This document shows positions 10,991 through 21,726 of a DNA stretch of 64,000 nucleotides, piece after piece. The position numbers were made by a program, and so were the translations under genes. Numbering within the stretch: position 1 is the first letter of the stretch; every line of letters starts with the position of its first letter. The DNA is taken from the NCBI GenBank assembly GCA_029834535.1, contig JAQMWT010000010.1, forward strand, positions 124,001 to 188,000, read 5' to 3'. The DNA comes from Chrysophaeum taylorii. Lineage: Eukaryota > Sar > Pelagophyceae > Pelagomonadales > Pelagomonadaceae. Under the pieces are notes generated by a model that was not told where the DNA came from, did no database searches, and saw nothing but the letters and a program-made list of their open reading frames with translations.

Positions 10991-11350
10991 CCCTGATCGC
11001 TGACTGCGGTTGCGATGGAGGACGGTGCCTCATGAATCCTGAGCCTTGCGAGGGCATCCGCCCTCCCGGCGTAGGTTGGCACCTATTCGCCTCCCGGGCG
11101 GGCCGGTTGGCAGCCGGAACGTTCGCAGTGGGACGGGGTATGGCTGGGGGGCGAAGACGGAAGGTTATCGACGAGTTGGTTGTCAGTCACATCGCGGTCT
11201 CCTCGTCGCATGGCGACAAGCTTGATGATCACTCTCCGCCGACCCACCTTTCGGCGCCCCTCGTCTACAGGCCCGTGATTCCGGACTGGCTCCTGTCGGT
11301 CCGGCCTGGCTCCCATGCTCGGGAGAGGTCTGAAGTTAGTTAGTTAGTTA
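10991..11350 (+). mobile_element. (TTAG)n-tailed short retroposon, near full length
   Basis: About 360 bp, roughly 95% identical by eye to the copy at 56,335-56,707 on the opposite strand. It starts CCCTGATCGCTGACTGCGG, lacking about 15 bp of that copy's 5' end. It ends with the hairpin CTCCCATGCTCGGGAG, AGGTCTGAAG and four TTAG repeats. No clear pol III A and B boxes were seen. Both copies have an open frame of about 110 codons in the sense direction that ends in the tail, but its product is not recognised. No clean target duplication is seen here, and one edge coincides with an inversion breakpoint. Confidence 0.85.
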
Positions 11351-11918
11351 TAACGTTAGCACCACATAAGTAGATGTAGGGACGACATCGGTGTTCATAT
11401 TTATGAAATTCTTTAGGTTCCAAATGCAGATAACAAACAGAACCAAAAGGTTTGAGGTAGTCCTGTTGGGGAACATCACATTGGTCTAACAAAACTTGTT
11501 AGGGGCTTAGGACTTTATTGTAAACACGTTCGAGGGAAACGTTAAGGAGGGGGTTATACGATTGGATGGCATGTATAACAGCCCACGGGTAGTGCGGTGC
11601 CGGATCTGTTGGGGGGTGACCTTTATAGGGTACATTAAGCATATGCCGGAGTCGTGTAGACGCGGCAGTGGCTATGTGACCAACAGCGGCTTCTACTTCA
11701 TGATCAAAGACATGTAAGTAAGGGGGGAACGCGGACATATTAATACCATGTTCCACACGGAAGGGGGTTGTAACATGCTGAGATAAATAGGGTTTAAAGG
11801 AATCACAATAGATTTGTTTTAGTTGTACATGAACATAAGTAGAGCAAAAATTGCGGACAAACTCAAGGGCGTTACAAAATTCGCTGGAATTAGTGCTACG
11901 ACAAAAGTACACTAACAA
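11351..11918 (-). pseudogene. Ty1/copia integrase core, C-terminal part (family I, copy BC)
   Basis: Minus strand. It includes IYCDSFKPYLSQHV and the run leading to HEVEAAVGHIATAASTRL, the region carrying the last integrase acidic residue. After a stop near 11,499 the other part reads FGSVCYLHLEPKEFHKYE, the conserved FG..CY element at the end of copia integrases. It stops at the edge of the (TTAG)n element, where RT should follow. That RT is found on the other strand from 19.8 kb. Confidence 0.75.
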
Positions 11919-13606
11919 AAATTTAGAAATGAGACACTTAAAAACAATGATATGTCGAAAGGATCCCCATTCAGAGAGAACGGATACGTAACCACCGTCA
12001 CATGCCCAGGCTTCACCAGGTTGAAAAAATTTTCGAATGATGGTTGCTTGGTAAGGTGATGTGGATGAGGAAAGCGTTTTTTATGAATTGTACAATCCAC
12101 ACAGAACTTACGGTAGGGTACGTCAGATGGGTGGTGTCCAGGACTGGCAATAACCTGAACAGCTTTTATAGCTTGAGAATCACTAGAGTGGTGGATGTTG
12201 TGAAAATTGGTAGCTCGTTGTTGCGCATCTCGAAATGCAAGGGTGCCCCTGGCATGAACTTTCTTATCGAAGGGCGCATGCTTCTCATGGAGCTGTCTTG
12301 GCGTTATAAGAGGAATGTGTCTTTCTTTAGTAGGAGATGATATATCTGCGGATGAGGTGTTAGAAAGGAAGACATGAGCTACTGAATCGAGATGAAAAGA
12401 TGGAAGTTCGTGGTTAGAAGCAAGATTATCACAACATGAGAGTTTTTTATTGGAGATGTAGAACATTGTAATGGAACTCTGGTGTAATATTAAGGATGTA
12501 TCTGTTGGGAATATATTTGTGAAGAAGGTTGACCTATAGTTTTTGGTTAGAGAAGCATGATCAGGGTCAAACGATGGTGATAGCGTTAATTTACGCAAGT
12601 CATAGACAAGCTGACACAAATGTTTATAAATTGTATGATATGTTCCAGCCGGAATAGCATTAGCGATTATGTCACAGCATAGGTCTGGGGACAAAGACAA
12701 AAGAAAATTGATTTGGTGCGCTGTGAAGTTATTGGCGCGTGCCAATTCGCGAGTTGAGTAGTGTCGAATGCGATCGAGTCGTGGATCGTACACGAGCATA
12801 TTAGCAAATCCACGAATGGTGGGAGTAGGAGTGTATATAGAATGTACTTTGGCACCCATCTTCCTATCGCTTGATGTAATAAAGTCCAGGTATCTGCTTT
12901 GAGACAGATGCATGTCACTTAGAGTAAACATTTTATCGATAAATTCGAGACGGTTTTCCTGAGGGTAGAAGACAACAGAATCGTGAAAAGCAGGAGAAGT
13001 ATAGGGAACCAGTGCTTGTACTAGACGACGCGTGTCCTGATTTTCATTATTATTATGGTGTGCTTGGCAAAGCCAAAGAAAACCAGTAACAGGTTCGAGA
13101 AAAGCAGTCTTATCGATTCCGGCATCATGTGTTAGGAAGGAATAGGTTTCGCCAAAAGCATTTATATGTGCCTGGTATTTAGAAGAGGAGTTAGAAACTG
13201 TTATGTCTCCGCCTGTATGTCTTCCACCGGTGATGTAAATGATGGAGGAAGTAGAGGATTTATTTAAAAATAACCTGTGAGGTGGTTGGTTAGATTCGAT
13301 AGTTGTAATACGAAAGGACACAGGTAATGTGATTGATTTAGGGAATAGGCGTCCCATAATATTATAGAGGAGCACGAAGGCTTTGAGTTCAATAGGGGAT
13401 CTCATGCAAGCAAGTGGTTTTCTTGAATTAGTCAAGAATCCCAGGCGAAAGTTAGAAATGCCCTCCATTTTATCTTGACTGGGATGTTCGACTGTCTTAT
13501 TAGAGTGCAGACGAAGGAACAGCATAGTTAAGGTTTCAAGCTCAGTCACAGTTAAGCGCACGGATCCTGTACGACTAAAAATGTTGTAGGTCTTAGGTGT
13601 GGACAC
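11912..13606 (-). pseudogene. Family I copia pol: long spacer, GAG-pre-integrase zinc finger and start of integrase
   Basis: A 564-codon open frame on minus. Most of it is a long spacer without recognised motifs. Near its end GHHPSDVPYRKFCVDC gives the His-His-Cys-Cys pattern that precedes copia integrases. Then PGHVTVVTYPFSLNGDPFD starts the integrase core, although the first catalytic Asp is not obvious. The spacer between protease and integrase (13606 back to about 12200) is much longer than in typical Ty1/copia pol. It is joined by frame changes to the protease region on its right and the integrase on its left. Confidence 0.7.
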
Positions 13607-13779
13607 GAATGGTATGTCGGGAAAGACCTGCGTCCAAGGTTCGTCGACTATTAACTTGCGACTGATGGAATTAGCGTGGTCTGCAATGTCCAGAAAGGAA
13701 CTGACTCGTTTGTTAGGCCATGAAAGCAGATCAAGAGGGCCGGTGTTATATTTACGTGCAACGAGGATCCATCTTTCTC

Positions 13780-14980
13780 TGGCTTGATAATCTCACAGAT
13801 AGCATGGAAATCGGTCACATATATCCACCGTATAGTGCATCGTTGAGAAGATGAGATTAGCAACTCGTATGTGGTCTTCATACGATGCGGAGTGTGGTGG
13901 TGTCATTTCCATGAAAAGAACAAGCGGCTTTAAAAGCTCAAGTACACTTAGAGCACTTGGAAACAAGGAGTCGTCCATATCACGCTCGAAAGTTGAAATG
14001 GATATCCCATTGATTATGTTGCGATTTGTGCATGGAGACGTCAATTCCACTATATCGGTGTAATATCGTGCACGTTCAGCGTCCGATGCTCGATGGAGAT
14101 ATGTCAGAAACTTAGGTAGGGATGGGAGAACTTCGATGGAATTACCACAACGTCTTCGTAGCATGTGCGTGATATTGTCGTCGCTCTCAACAAGAGCTTT
14201 AACGTTGATGTTGATTTGCATGTCATTAGAAGCGCAAGCCAAGAATGCAGGAGTGGACATCCCAGAGCAAAGTAGAGTTACAGTAGGTGTTCGTGGGCTA
14301 GGAGACGAAGTTACTGTGTGAAGCAAACGTGTGTTAACCTTGCGTCATACGGGAGGTGGGAAATGCTTGCGTATGTAAGGCAGCTGCGAATGCATTGACT
14401 CCAGGATGGTTTTAAGCCATGGGACGTAAATCACGCGTTCCACGAGGGTGGAATATAGTTTAAGCATTTCGCGTTGTTCATTAAAAGCACATAGTCTGAA
14501 CTGTAGTGAGCGAACTTCCATTGTACGCGATTTTGCTTGTTGTAGCGAATAAATGGGTGGAGTGGGTAGCAGGTTATTAAGTCTAAACAAAGCAATCTTG
14601 ACATTATCGTCAATTTTACTCTGGATAGATGATTGTCCTTTAAACTCAACTCCATAAAGATGTATACCAAGTTTATCTTCTCCCCATTGAGTCATGCTGA
14701 TGATGTGCAGATCGGGATCGTTATGGTCGTTTTGCTTGGGTAGGCAAAGCGCAACGTCTAGCTTTACATATCCCTCATTTGGATGCTTTGGGAGAGCGGG
14801 AATGACAGTCCTTATAATCATAGTATGCGCGATACTCTGCGTATCCGTAGCAGTCTGGATAGCAGGTGATAAGGGCTCGGGTAGCTTTACGATGTGGATA
14901 GGATCAGCGTAACGTTTAAAATTAATTACATGTTGAGAAGCACATGTGTCAGCATATCCTGGCGTATTCATTAGCGGCAA
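13780..14980 (-). pseudogene. Family I copia protease and following spacer
   Basis: The minus-strand frame from 14980 begins near YADTCASQHVINF. D-T-C-A stands in the aspartic protease active-site position (usually DSGAS/DTGA in copia). After a stop near 14,345 the adjoining frame (14326-13793) carries TLLCSGMSTPAF, SDAER, TSPCTNRNII and EMTPPH, which match the decayed copy at 6.5-7.1 kb. Active-site assignment rests on position between gag and integrase and on the DTCAS motif. Confidence 0.65.
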
Positions 14981-14998
14981 ATTGTACTCGTTGTACTG

Positions 14999-17008
14999 TT
15001 AAAGCATTGTTGCATAACAGGCATGTGTTGAGCTTTGACCAAACACATACTGTGTCATGAAACTTTGCGTTTGTTCAGAAGGCACAGCGACAAGTGTAAA
15101 ACCAGTGTTTAATTTTGGTAGCAATACAGGGGGGTCGGTGCCATCTTCATTATCTTCGTTGGGTAGATTATTGGGGAGCTCAGAGTGCGAGGATGTATCC
15201 CGAGCTTGACGACGAACGATAGCATTCCGAGCTTTAACATTTATGTGCTGCAATAGCGGCTGAGGGATGTTATCGATTTCATCATCTTTAATGGACAGAA
15301 AAGTGTGGAACATTTTCTCTGTATCAGCAGACCCCCTCTGCTCCGCATCACTGGGGGACGCTTCAGGTGCAGATGTTTCAGTTTGATACTTTTCTTCTGA
15401 AACATGAGATTCCTTATCGGCTTCTTGGAGGTTCACAATGGTATTGGACACAGTATCAACTCGAGATAAGTAGAGATGAACTTGGGTGGCTTCATCATGA
15501 TCTAAGGACAGTGTCGAAGCTTGAGAAGCGGTTGTCCAGAGGGTACTCAGTAAGCTTTTCATTTCCTCCTGTACCATTTTAGAGTAGGTAGAGGGGTTGG
15601 GATTCGCTTCCTGTAACTTACCAAACAGGTGGCGAGGACGATCAACTTGATAAGTAGCCCGGTCCATAAGAGACATATTATAACGTGCATTACGGTTAGG
15701 GGAGGGTGAGTAGACAGGACGATCGAAGCTGGTACCTTTGACGTTATAATTTGAAGGTGGACGATAGTACGACGTGTCACGAGGTAAAATTGTCGATGCT
15801 CTATCTTTTGCATTACGAAGCTTACGAGCGTTGAAGCCACACTGCCCAGCTACAGTAGCTAACAACGAGTAAGCGTTGTTTAGAGAGTCGTGGGATTGAT
15901 GAATAGTATCCATCAATAATACATTAGGTGGCTTGGTAGCGGTAGTACCAGGGATGTAAGGGATCCAAGATGCGGGTTTATCCAAGCGTCGGTTGGAGGA
16001 AAACTTTGTTTCATTGTATATCTTTAACAAGAACTCCAATAACGGGCGAACGTCGTTAGGATCAACTAGCTTTAACAATTCAGGGTCGTGAGTCGAGTTG
16101 TTCCCAGAGCGTGTCTCGTAGAGTTTACACCATTCCAATAAAGATTGAGAATAGCGCTCGTGATCCGAGGGATTAGCATATAGACGGTAGATCTCCTCGT
16201 GAGCTTTAAGAGTGATTATGGAGTTATTAAATTGGATTGATGCTTCATCATTATTTAATTGCTTTGCCTCAGATTGGAAAGCAAGGAGTTGTTCGACAAA
16301 TACATGGGCATACTAATTAACATTTAAAGACATTCGATTAAACTGAGATTTAAGCTCAGTAACATCTGTACAAGACACTGTCTCATGGTAATGGTAAGCT
16401 AAAAGCATTACTGCACGTAGTTTATTAGGATGTGCAGTAAGTGCATATATCTTCTTTAATTGAGGTCACATAGCGTGTGCTGGTTTGTCTTGTGATTCCA
16501 TATTAAAAAATGTGTACGAGAAACCAGCATACGTTTCGCAGTGTTTGATCCAGTCGGTATTAGAGAGACCTGTAAAGGATATGTTAGTTAGAGATGAATC
16601 ATACACAATTGATTTAGGGAATCGGGTATCTAATAGATTGAGGACACGTTTAACATCCTCATTTAATTCGGGACGAACGAGATTGTATGACTCTTGGTAA
16701 TAAAGTCGTTCGAGATTATTACGGACATCAACTGTTAGTTGATGTGATGAGTTGACGTGCCAAGTTTTAAGATGATCAGGCAGGGCATCTTCATCAGGTA
16801 AGTTTAAATCGTTTACTTGTTCAGCTTTCCATTGAGCGAAGATGATATCAACTTCTTGTTCAAGAAGTTGGTTATACTCCGGAGCATTCCGGGTGTAAGC
16901 TTCATATGAATCGAAGCAGAATAACGCGTCCACGTATGGACTTGTCATATGCCTGCGAAGCACCTCAATTTGAAAGCTCACCTTGGTTGAGTTGTCTTGG
17001 AAACGCAA
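14999..17008 (-). pseudogene. Family I copia gag
   Basis: Two large minus-strand open parts, 17008-16466 and 16138-14999, joined by a third frame with a stop near 16,315. The content is a helical capsid-like protein (for example KRVLNLLDTRFPKSIVYD; LLEFLLKIYNETKFSS) followed by a more polar tail. No CCHC zinc knuckle is visible, unlike family II. It lies between the 5' LTR (B) and the protease, the expected gag position. An alternative reading is a gag-pol polyprotein that starts inside the LTR, since an open frame in LTR B reads into this region. Confidence 0.7.
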
Positions 17009-17549
17009 TCCTACGTTAATTTTATCAACGAGGATTTGTTCTTGTTTGTAGATAACCGTAGTGGATATTGGTTTTTGTTTTGACGTGATTGTGACCTATT
17101 AAGAAATAGGTTATAGGATTGATAGACACATTCGACACATAAGAATGAAGGGTTTCTCAAGTGCGGGTTCTATGTACAGTGCGCTATTTTAAACGTGGGC
17201 TTATTGACAAGACCAAGCAAATCAACATGCTATTTAAAACATGATGACTTGAGACTGAAGAATGGATTAGTTCTCGAGCAGTCGGTCTTTTGTTTGGGAA
17301 TGGAAGGAAAAAAAACCGTACAAGTTTCCGCGGCTTGTATAGGAAAAACTTTAATTTTATTGGTTATGCGAGTGCATGTGACCAGTGACCGACCCAACTC
17401 GGCCACAAACCAAATTAACTGGTGGGCACATACCGTCACACAACAAATATGTACAGTAGACCACCGCCAAACACATTGTCGCATTGTACTCGCGATGAGG
17501 CGTAAATTGATCACTCCATTTATACGTACAACACAGTTTAGCTGACACA

Positions 17550-17567
17550 CCTACGCATCTGGGCCCA
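17550..17567 (-). promoter_or_regulatory. Candidate primer binding site of family I copia
   Basis: Five bases inside the 5' LTR (B), minus strand, lies TGGGCCCAGATGCGTAG. A TGG start a few bases after the LTR fits a tRNA-primed PBS, but the tRNA was not identified. Confidence 0.35.
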
Positions 17568-17572
17568 TAACC

Positions 17573-17974
17573 TGGAGAGATTTGACCCTCTCTGGGTACA
17601 TGGTAGAGACTGCGTGCAGTCTTAGGCGTGTAGAGACCATTCCGCTTGTCACATGCTACTACACAAGGTAGGGATTTAAGCCCTAACTCCTTAAGGAGAT
17701 TAGGTCCCATAGAAGCGTTTACACTGACAACGAGGAACGAGGCCTCTGTTAATTAAACAGAACACCCCGTACCTGACGGTACGCACCTGGAGGCCTACTC
17801 CATGTTGGAAAAGAGCTTCAGACTGGGTTCTTCATATTCATGAATAAGTAATTGCGGAAGGGTGAGGAAGGAGGGAAGGAAGGAGGGAAAGCCGTATTAC
17901 GGAGAAAAAACCCTCGTGTAGAGATAGGTGTGAAATGTTCCAGTGTTGCACACATAATAGTGCAGCTCTCTGGA
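17573..17974 (-). repeat. LTR B of family I copia (5' LTR, subfamily 1)
   Basis: 402 bp, about 97% identical by eye to LTR C at 23,854-24,255 and clearly different from LTRs A and D (TTACTTATTCATGA version). In element orientation it starts TCCAGAG and ends CTCTCCA. The flank outside it is TGTCT on plus, the complement of the AGACA outside LTR C. B and C are therefore read as the 5' and 3' LTRs of one insertion, now on opposite strands. Confidence 0.9.
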
Positions 17975-18847
17975 TGTCTTCAAACGGACTCGAGTCGTTA
18001 TTATGCAAATTGTTATTGGTGATGATATGCTTGTGTCTTTCGATAGGTCAAATTCCGACCATTATCAACGTCTCGTCTCGTTCCTAAAGACAAGCGTACA
18101 TTCTCCTGATGATATCAAAGAACTGGGCCCAGCTGCTGGCTTCATTGGCTTGAGATTATTCGCACCCGTCGTAATCGTACGATTCAGCTACCTACGACAA
18201 ACCAAAGCGATTAATGATCTCCTTATAGCTGCGCGTCTGGGCCCTACCCAAATTGCTTCCACACTAGGCAAGCCCGGTGCGCATTTGTTAACTTCTGATC
18301 GTCCAAAGGTCAATTCTCCAGAATGGCACTATACGCAACGTGTACCATACCGAGACATCGTTGGAGTTCTATTGTTCATTGCAATCATGACTAAACCTGG
18401 TCTTCTGTTTCACGTTGTCCAGGCTTACCGTTTCGGTGACAAACCTGGTCGCAAGCACTGGACACACTTTCGTCCTATTCTGAAATACCTGCACGGAACA
18501 CGCCACTTGAGTTTGACTGTTGATAGTTCAAAGTGGAATGAGTTTTATACAAAACGTGACGCCGACTGGGCTTGAAACCCAGGTACAAGGCGCTTAGTCT
18601 CTGGCTGCTTTGTGGTCGCGCTATCGCTTGGTGTTCATTATTACAACAACTTGTCGCTCGCTCTAGCTCTGAATCTGAGCTGATTGCCCTCTTTGGCTGC
18701 ACTGCCTACCCTTTATGGCTCCGTCGCCTATTGTGTGATCTTGGTTTAAACACCAATCCAGTACCGTTGTTTATGGACCACAAAACGGTGCTATATCGTA
18801 TGAAAGAGTTTGCTATTACTAAACAAAGAGAAACCTGCAGACTCTAG
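17975..18847 (+). pseudogene. Target copia (family III), RT catalytic region to RNase H
   Basis: Plus strand, starting exactly at the target duplication beside LTR B. VFKRTRVVIMQIVIGDDMLV carries the RT active-site pair (GDD in place of YVDD). Then come GFIGLRL, RVPYRDIVGVLLFIAIMTKP and a stop after DADWA, followed by a shifted frame with SSSESELIALFGC and MKEFAITKQ of RNase H. The fragment lacks the RT N-terminus, which is found on minus beside LTR C (24,256-24,860). The two halves were one copia before the family I insertion and the later inversion. Confidence 0.85.
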
Positions 18848-18910
18848 CCCTTTGCCGTCCGTTGAGATCGACATCTCTTCCTTGCCTTCCCTTCCCTTTC
18901 CACAATCAAA

Positions 18911-19325
18911 TACAATTGTGGCTGAGTGGGATCAAAAGTCGGATTTAATGGGCACTTGAAGTTTTGAGCTAACGCGTCAGTCATGAAGGGCAAGGCTAGG
19001 CGCGTCCACTGGCGCAAGAACGGTGCTTAGCGGACAAATAGCCCCTCCTCTGATCTCCCGCTCGCATCGTCACATGTATAGAAACCTACTGATTGTCCGG
19101 GAAACCTACATTTTGGATTTTACACCATTGTAGGCTCAAAGACGATGAGCCAAACGCAGCATGTATTGTTAGATTAGAAACAGGGTTGGGGGGGGTGTTC
19201 GGGGATACTGTGAGTGACGTCATCCGCCCCGCACCCTATACAAAACCAAATCTTTTTTTGTCGATTTCTCGAAAGAATGTCATATCACTAACCTCGACTT
19301 TTAATTCCACTCAGCCACAATTGTA
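18911..19325. mobile_element. MITE with ~32-bp terminal inverted repeats and TA ends
   Basis: The left end TACAATTGTGGCTGAGTGG, continuing ATCAAAAGTCG, is mirrored at the right end by the inverse complement (CCACTCAGCCACAATTGTA), with two or three mismatches over about 32 bp. The outermost TA on both sides fits a TA target duplication, so the repeats themselves start CAATTGTGG. Its 415 bp contain no supported ORF. Size, TIRs and TA duplication fit a non-autonomous Tc1/mariner-type element. It lies just 3' of the disrupted target copia. Confidence 0.8.
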
Positions 19326-19790
19326 GTCCTCTGATTTGTGCTCACGCTCATCATCATGGTCTAGCGCGCCCCGTAGGTACGTAGTCTTACATGTTAAATT
19401 AGTTGTGGTTCTACGTGTCATCTGTCGTGTGCTGAGTTTAGGGGAACTAACCTGTTCGCTGAACTCACTTACACGGTGAGACGGGATGGTTCTTCAGTGA
19501 CTTTGTACCACTTTACCGCAGAACACTCTGCAGGTTCTGGGCCCAGCGGGGTCTTGAAGAACCATGTGTTGCATACACGTAACTGATGGGTATTAAGACT
19601 GTTACCGCGCCAGTCTAGCCTCGCCATGCAACACGCTTGTGTTTAGACGCTCAACAACATGGGCTGTACATAGTTACGCCACACACGTTAAGACTGCATA
19701 ACTTTGTGTGTCTGTTTGTATGTTCTCGTGTTGTCGTGTGAGTGTTCGTGTGTTCTGTTGTCAATTGTACAGAGTGCACGCGCGCTATGG
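19326..19790. other. Stretch without recognised gene, containing the right inversion breakpoint
   Basis: No supported ORF or repeat was found. It separates the MITE/target copia from the start of the family I RT. One of the two breakpoints of the inferred inversion should lie here or slightly to the left. Part of it may be the decayed IN-RT linker of family I. Confidence 0.4.
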
Positions 19791-19794
19791 AATA

Positions 19795-21610
19795 TTTTAG
19801 GTATGTCCACCTGGACCCTCAAAGATGATGCACCTAATCGCTCTCAGACGCTGATCGGCAAAGCTTACGTCGCCGCCATCTCCAAAGAGATTTTTGATAT
19901 TGTTAAGTTTGGCTGCTTTAAACTAGCGCTGCCAATGGTCAACTCAAAGCCTATTGACACCCGCCTCGTCCTACGTATAAAAACCAACGCTGCTGGTCAG
20001 TACATTAAACATAAAGCACACCTGGTCCTACGAGGATTCTTAGCCTCTCTGGGTACCGATTTTTTTTAAACACATTCAGCCCTATGGCACAGCTTACTGG
20101 CATCCGTTGTGTTCGGGCGCTAGCAGCTCATCTGCGACTTCCCGTCTACCATGTCGACGTCCCTAACGCTTTTGTTCAAGCTCCCATCGACTCTCATGTC
20201 TATGTCAAACCGCCACAAGGCATTTACCTTCTCGATCCAGAAGATACTTAATACCAAGGCCGTCGTCTCCCAAAGCTACTTAAATCTCTCTATGGATTAC
20301 GTCAGAGCCCTGCCCTTTGGAATCAAACCATAAACGGCTTCTTTGATTCATTAGGCTATACACGATTTCGAACAGACATATGCATTTACGCTAAAGTCCA
20401 AGCTGACGCTACATTTCTAATTTGCACGCTCTCAGTAGACGACGTCGTCATTACTTGCACTTCGGAAACTCTACGTCGCGAGTTCCAGCAAGCCCTGAAA
20501 AAGGAATACTCAGTCGACACCTTCGAGGAAGTCCATACTCTCTTAGGCATGCGCATAACGCGTACAACTGATGGTTCTATATCACTGGACTGTTATGCTA
20601 AACTTGATGCATTGTTCGAAGAGTACCCCATTTTAATGCAGTTACGTCCCACCTCCACACCGATGTCACCATCACCCACGTATAAAACTGGAGAGCCATC
20701 TTCTGATATGGACAAGTTCATCCTCAACACCTTCTCCACTCTACTCGGCAAGCTCACGTTTGTCCAATTGGCCTGTCGCCCCGATCTATCACAAAGTCTC
20801 AGTCGTTGCTCTCAAGAAATGCATAATCCAGCATTTCTACATGTTCAAGTACTAACAGGAACGCTCCGCTACTTGCGCAAGCCCAAAAATCGCAATCTTC
20901 GCCTCTGGTACTACTCTGACTCTTCCGCTCTAATGGACCATCTTCGACTTCTTATCGGTAATCGTACTGACATGGCCACCATGTTGAATTACACTAAAGA
21001 ACAAGTTTATTCAGGTAATTTTGATCCATTGGTCGCGTTCGTTGATGCCGACAATGCACCCTCTTATGAACAAGACCGCATGTCTACAACCGGTTACGCT
21101 ATCTTTTTGTTTGGTTCTCTCATCACTTGGAAGTCCAAGTTGCAGCCTATTACAGCTACTTCTACGCATGAGAGTGAACTCATCGCCCTTAATATGAGTG
21201 CCGATGATGTGGTCTGGTTACGCAAATTGTTAACGGAAATGGCATTCGCTATAAATCCTCACTTCTATCTCCGCCAACCTTCAGGGAAAGACTTGCTACT
21301 AGATTATGATGCTCACGACAATCCCCTCCCATCGGACATGTCGTTCATACGTAACAGTCCTATACTTGGAGACTCTGCCTCTGCTATTCATTTATCTAAT
21401 AATCCCGACAGTGCGACTAAAGCCAAAGCTATTCGCACACGCTGGTTCCGTATACGCGACTACGTACAGTTAAAACGCATACGTCTACATCATGTATCCG
21501 GTACCCATAATATCGCCGATGGATTTACCAAACCCTTTGGAGCTCCGCTCTTCAGCAGATTTCGCACGTTACTCGGCTTACAACAACCCATAGCTCAACA
21601 AGATGGTTAA
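19795..21610 (+). pseudogene. Ty1/copia RT and RNase H (family I, copy BC)
   Basis: Plus strand. The N-terminal RT reads HKAHLVLRGF, then (new frame) VDVPNAFVQAPIDSHVYVKP, the typical AF.(N/Q)APID element. The catalytic motif is LSVDDVVIT near 20,430 (SVDD for YVDD). The long frame from 20,549 holds LAC RPDLSQSLSRCS, DADNAPSYEQDR, TSTHESELIAL and the terminal VSGTHNIADGFTKPFGAPLF, ending at 21,610. Two or three frameshifts in the first 750 bp inactivate it. It continues the pol whose gag-PR-IN part is on the minus strand at 11.35-17.0 kb. Confidence 0.85.
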
Positions 21611-21723
21611 TCATTACCCTTCATTATGTCCGAAATGACTTTAAACTAACCCTGCTATGTAAAGGAATACTGGCTCCCTAAATTGTGAAATGCAATAAAA
21701 GATGTGATGTGGAGATCCCTTTC
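21611..21723 (+). other. Conserved pol-ORF3 spacer of family I copia
   Basis: About 115 bp between the pol stop and the ORF3 ATG. It is clearly similar to the spacer of copy A (10,314-10,428), with the shared block TTATGTCCGAAATGAC followed by TTAAACTAACCCT. Its conservation may reflect common descent only, or a signal for expressing ORF3 such as an internal promoter, reinitiation or splicing; the sequence does not decide. Confidence 0.55.
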
Positions 21724-21726
21724 ATG

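Noticed and set aside
11335-11350. (TTAG)n as an interstitial telomere repeat
   Set aside because: Only four units, always at the 3' end of the same retroposon after a hairpin; it is the element tail.
7792-17974. LTR A and LTR B as the two LTRs of one complete minus-strand copia
   Set aside because: A and B belong to different LTR subfamilies, RT is missing between integrase and RNase H, and B pairs with C by sequence and target duplication.
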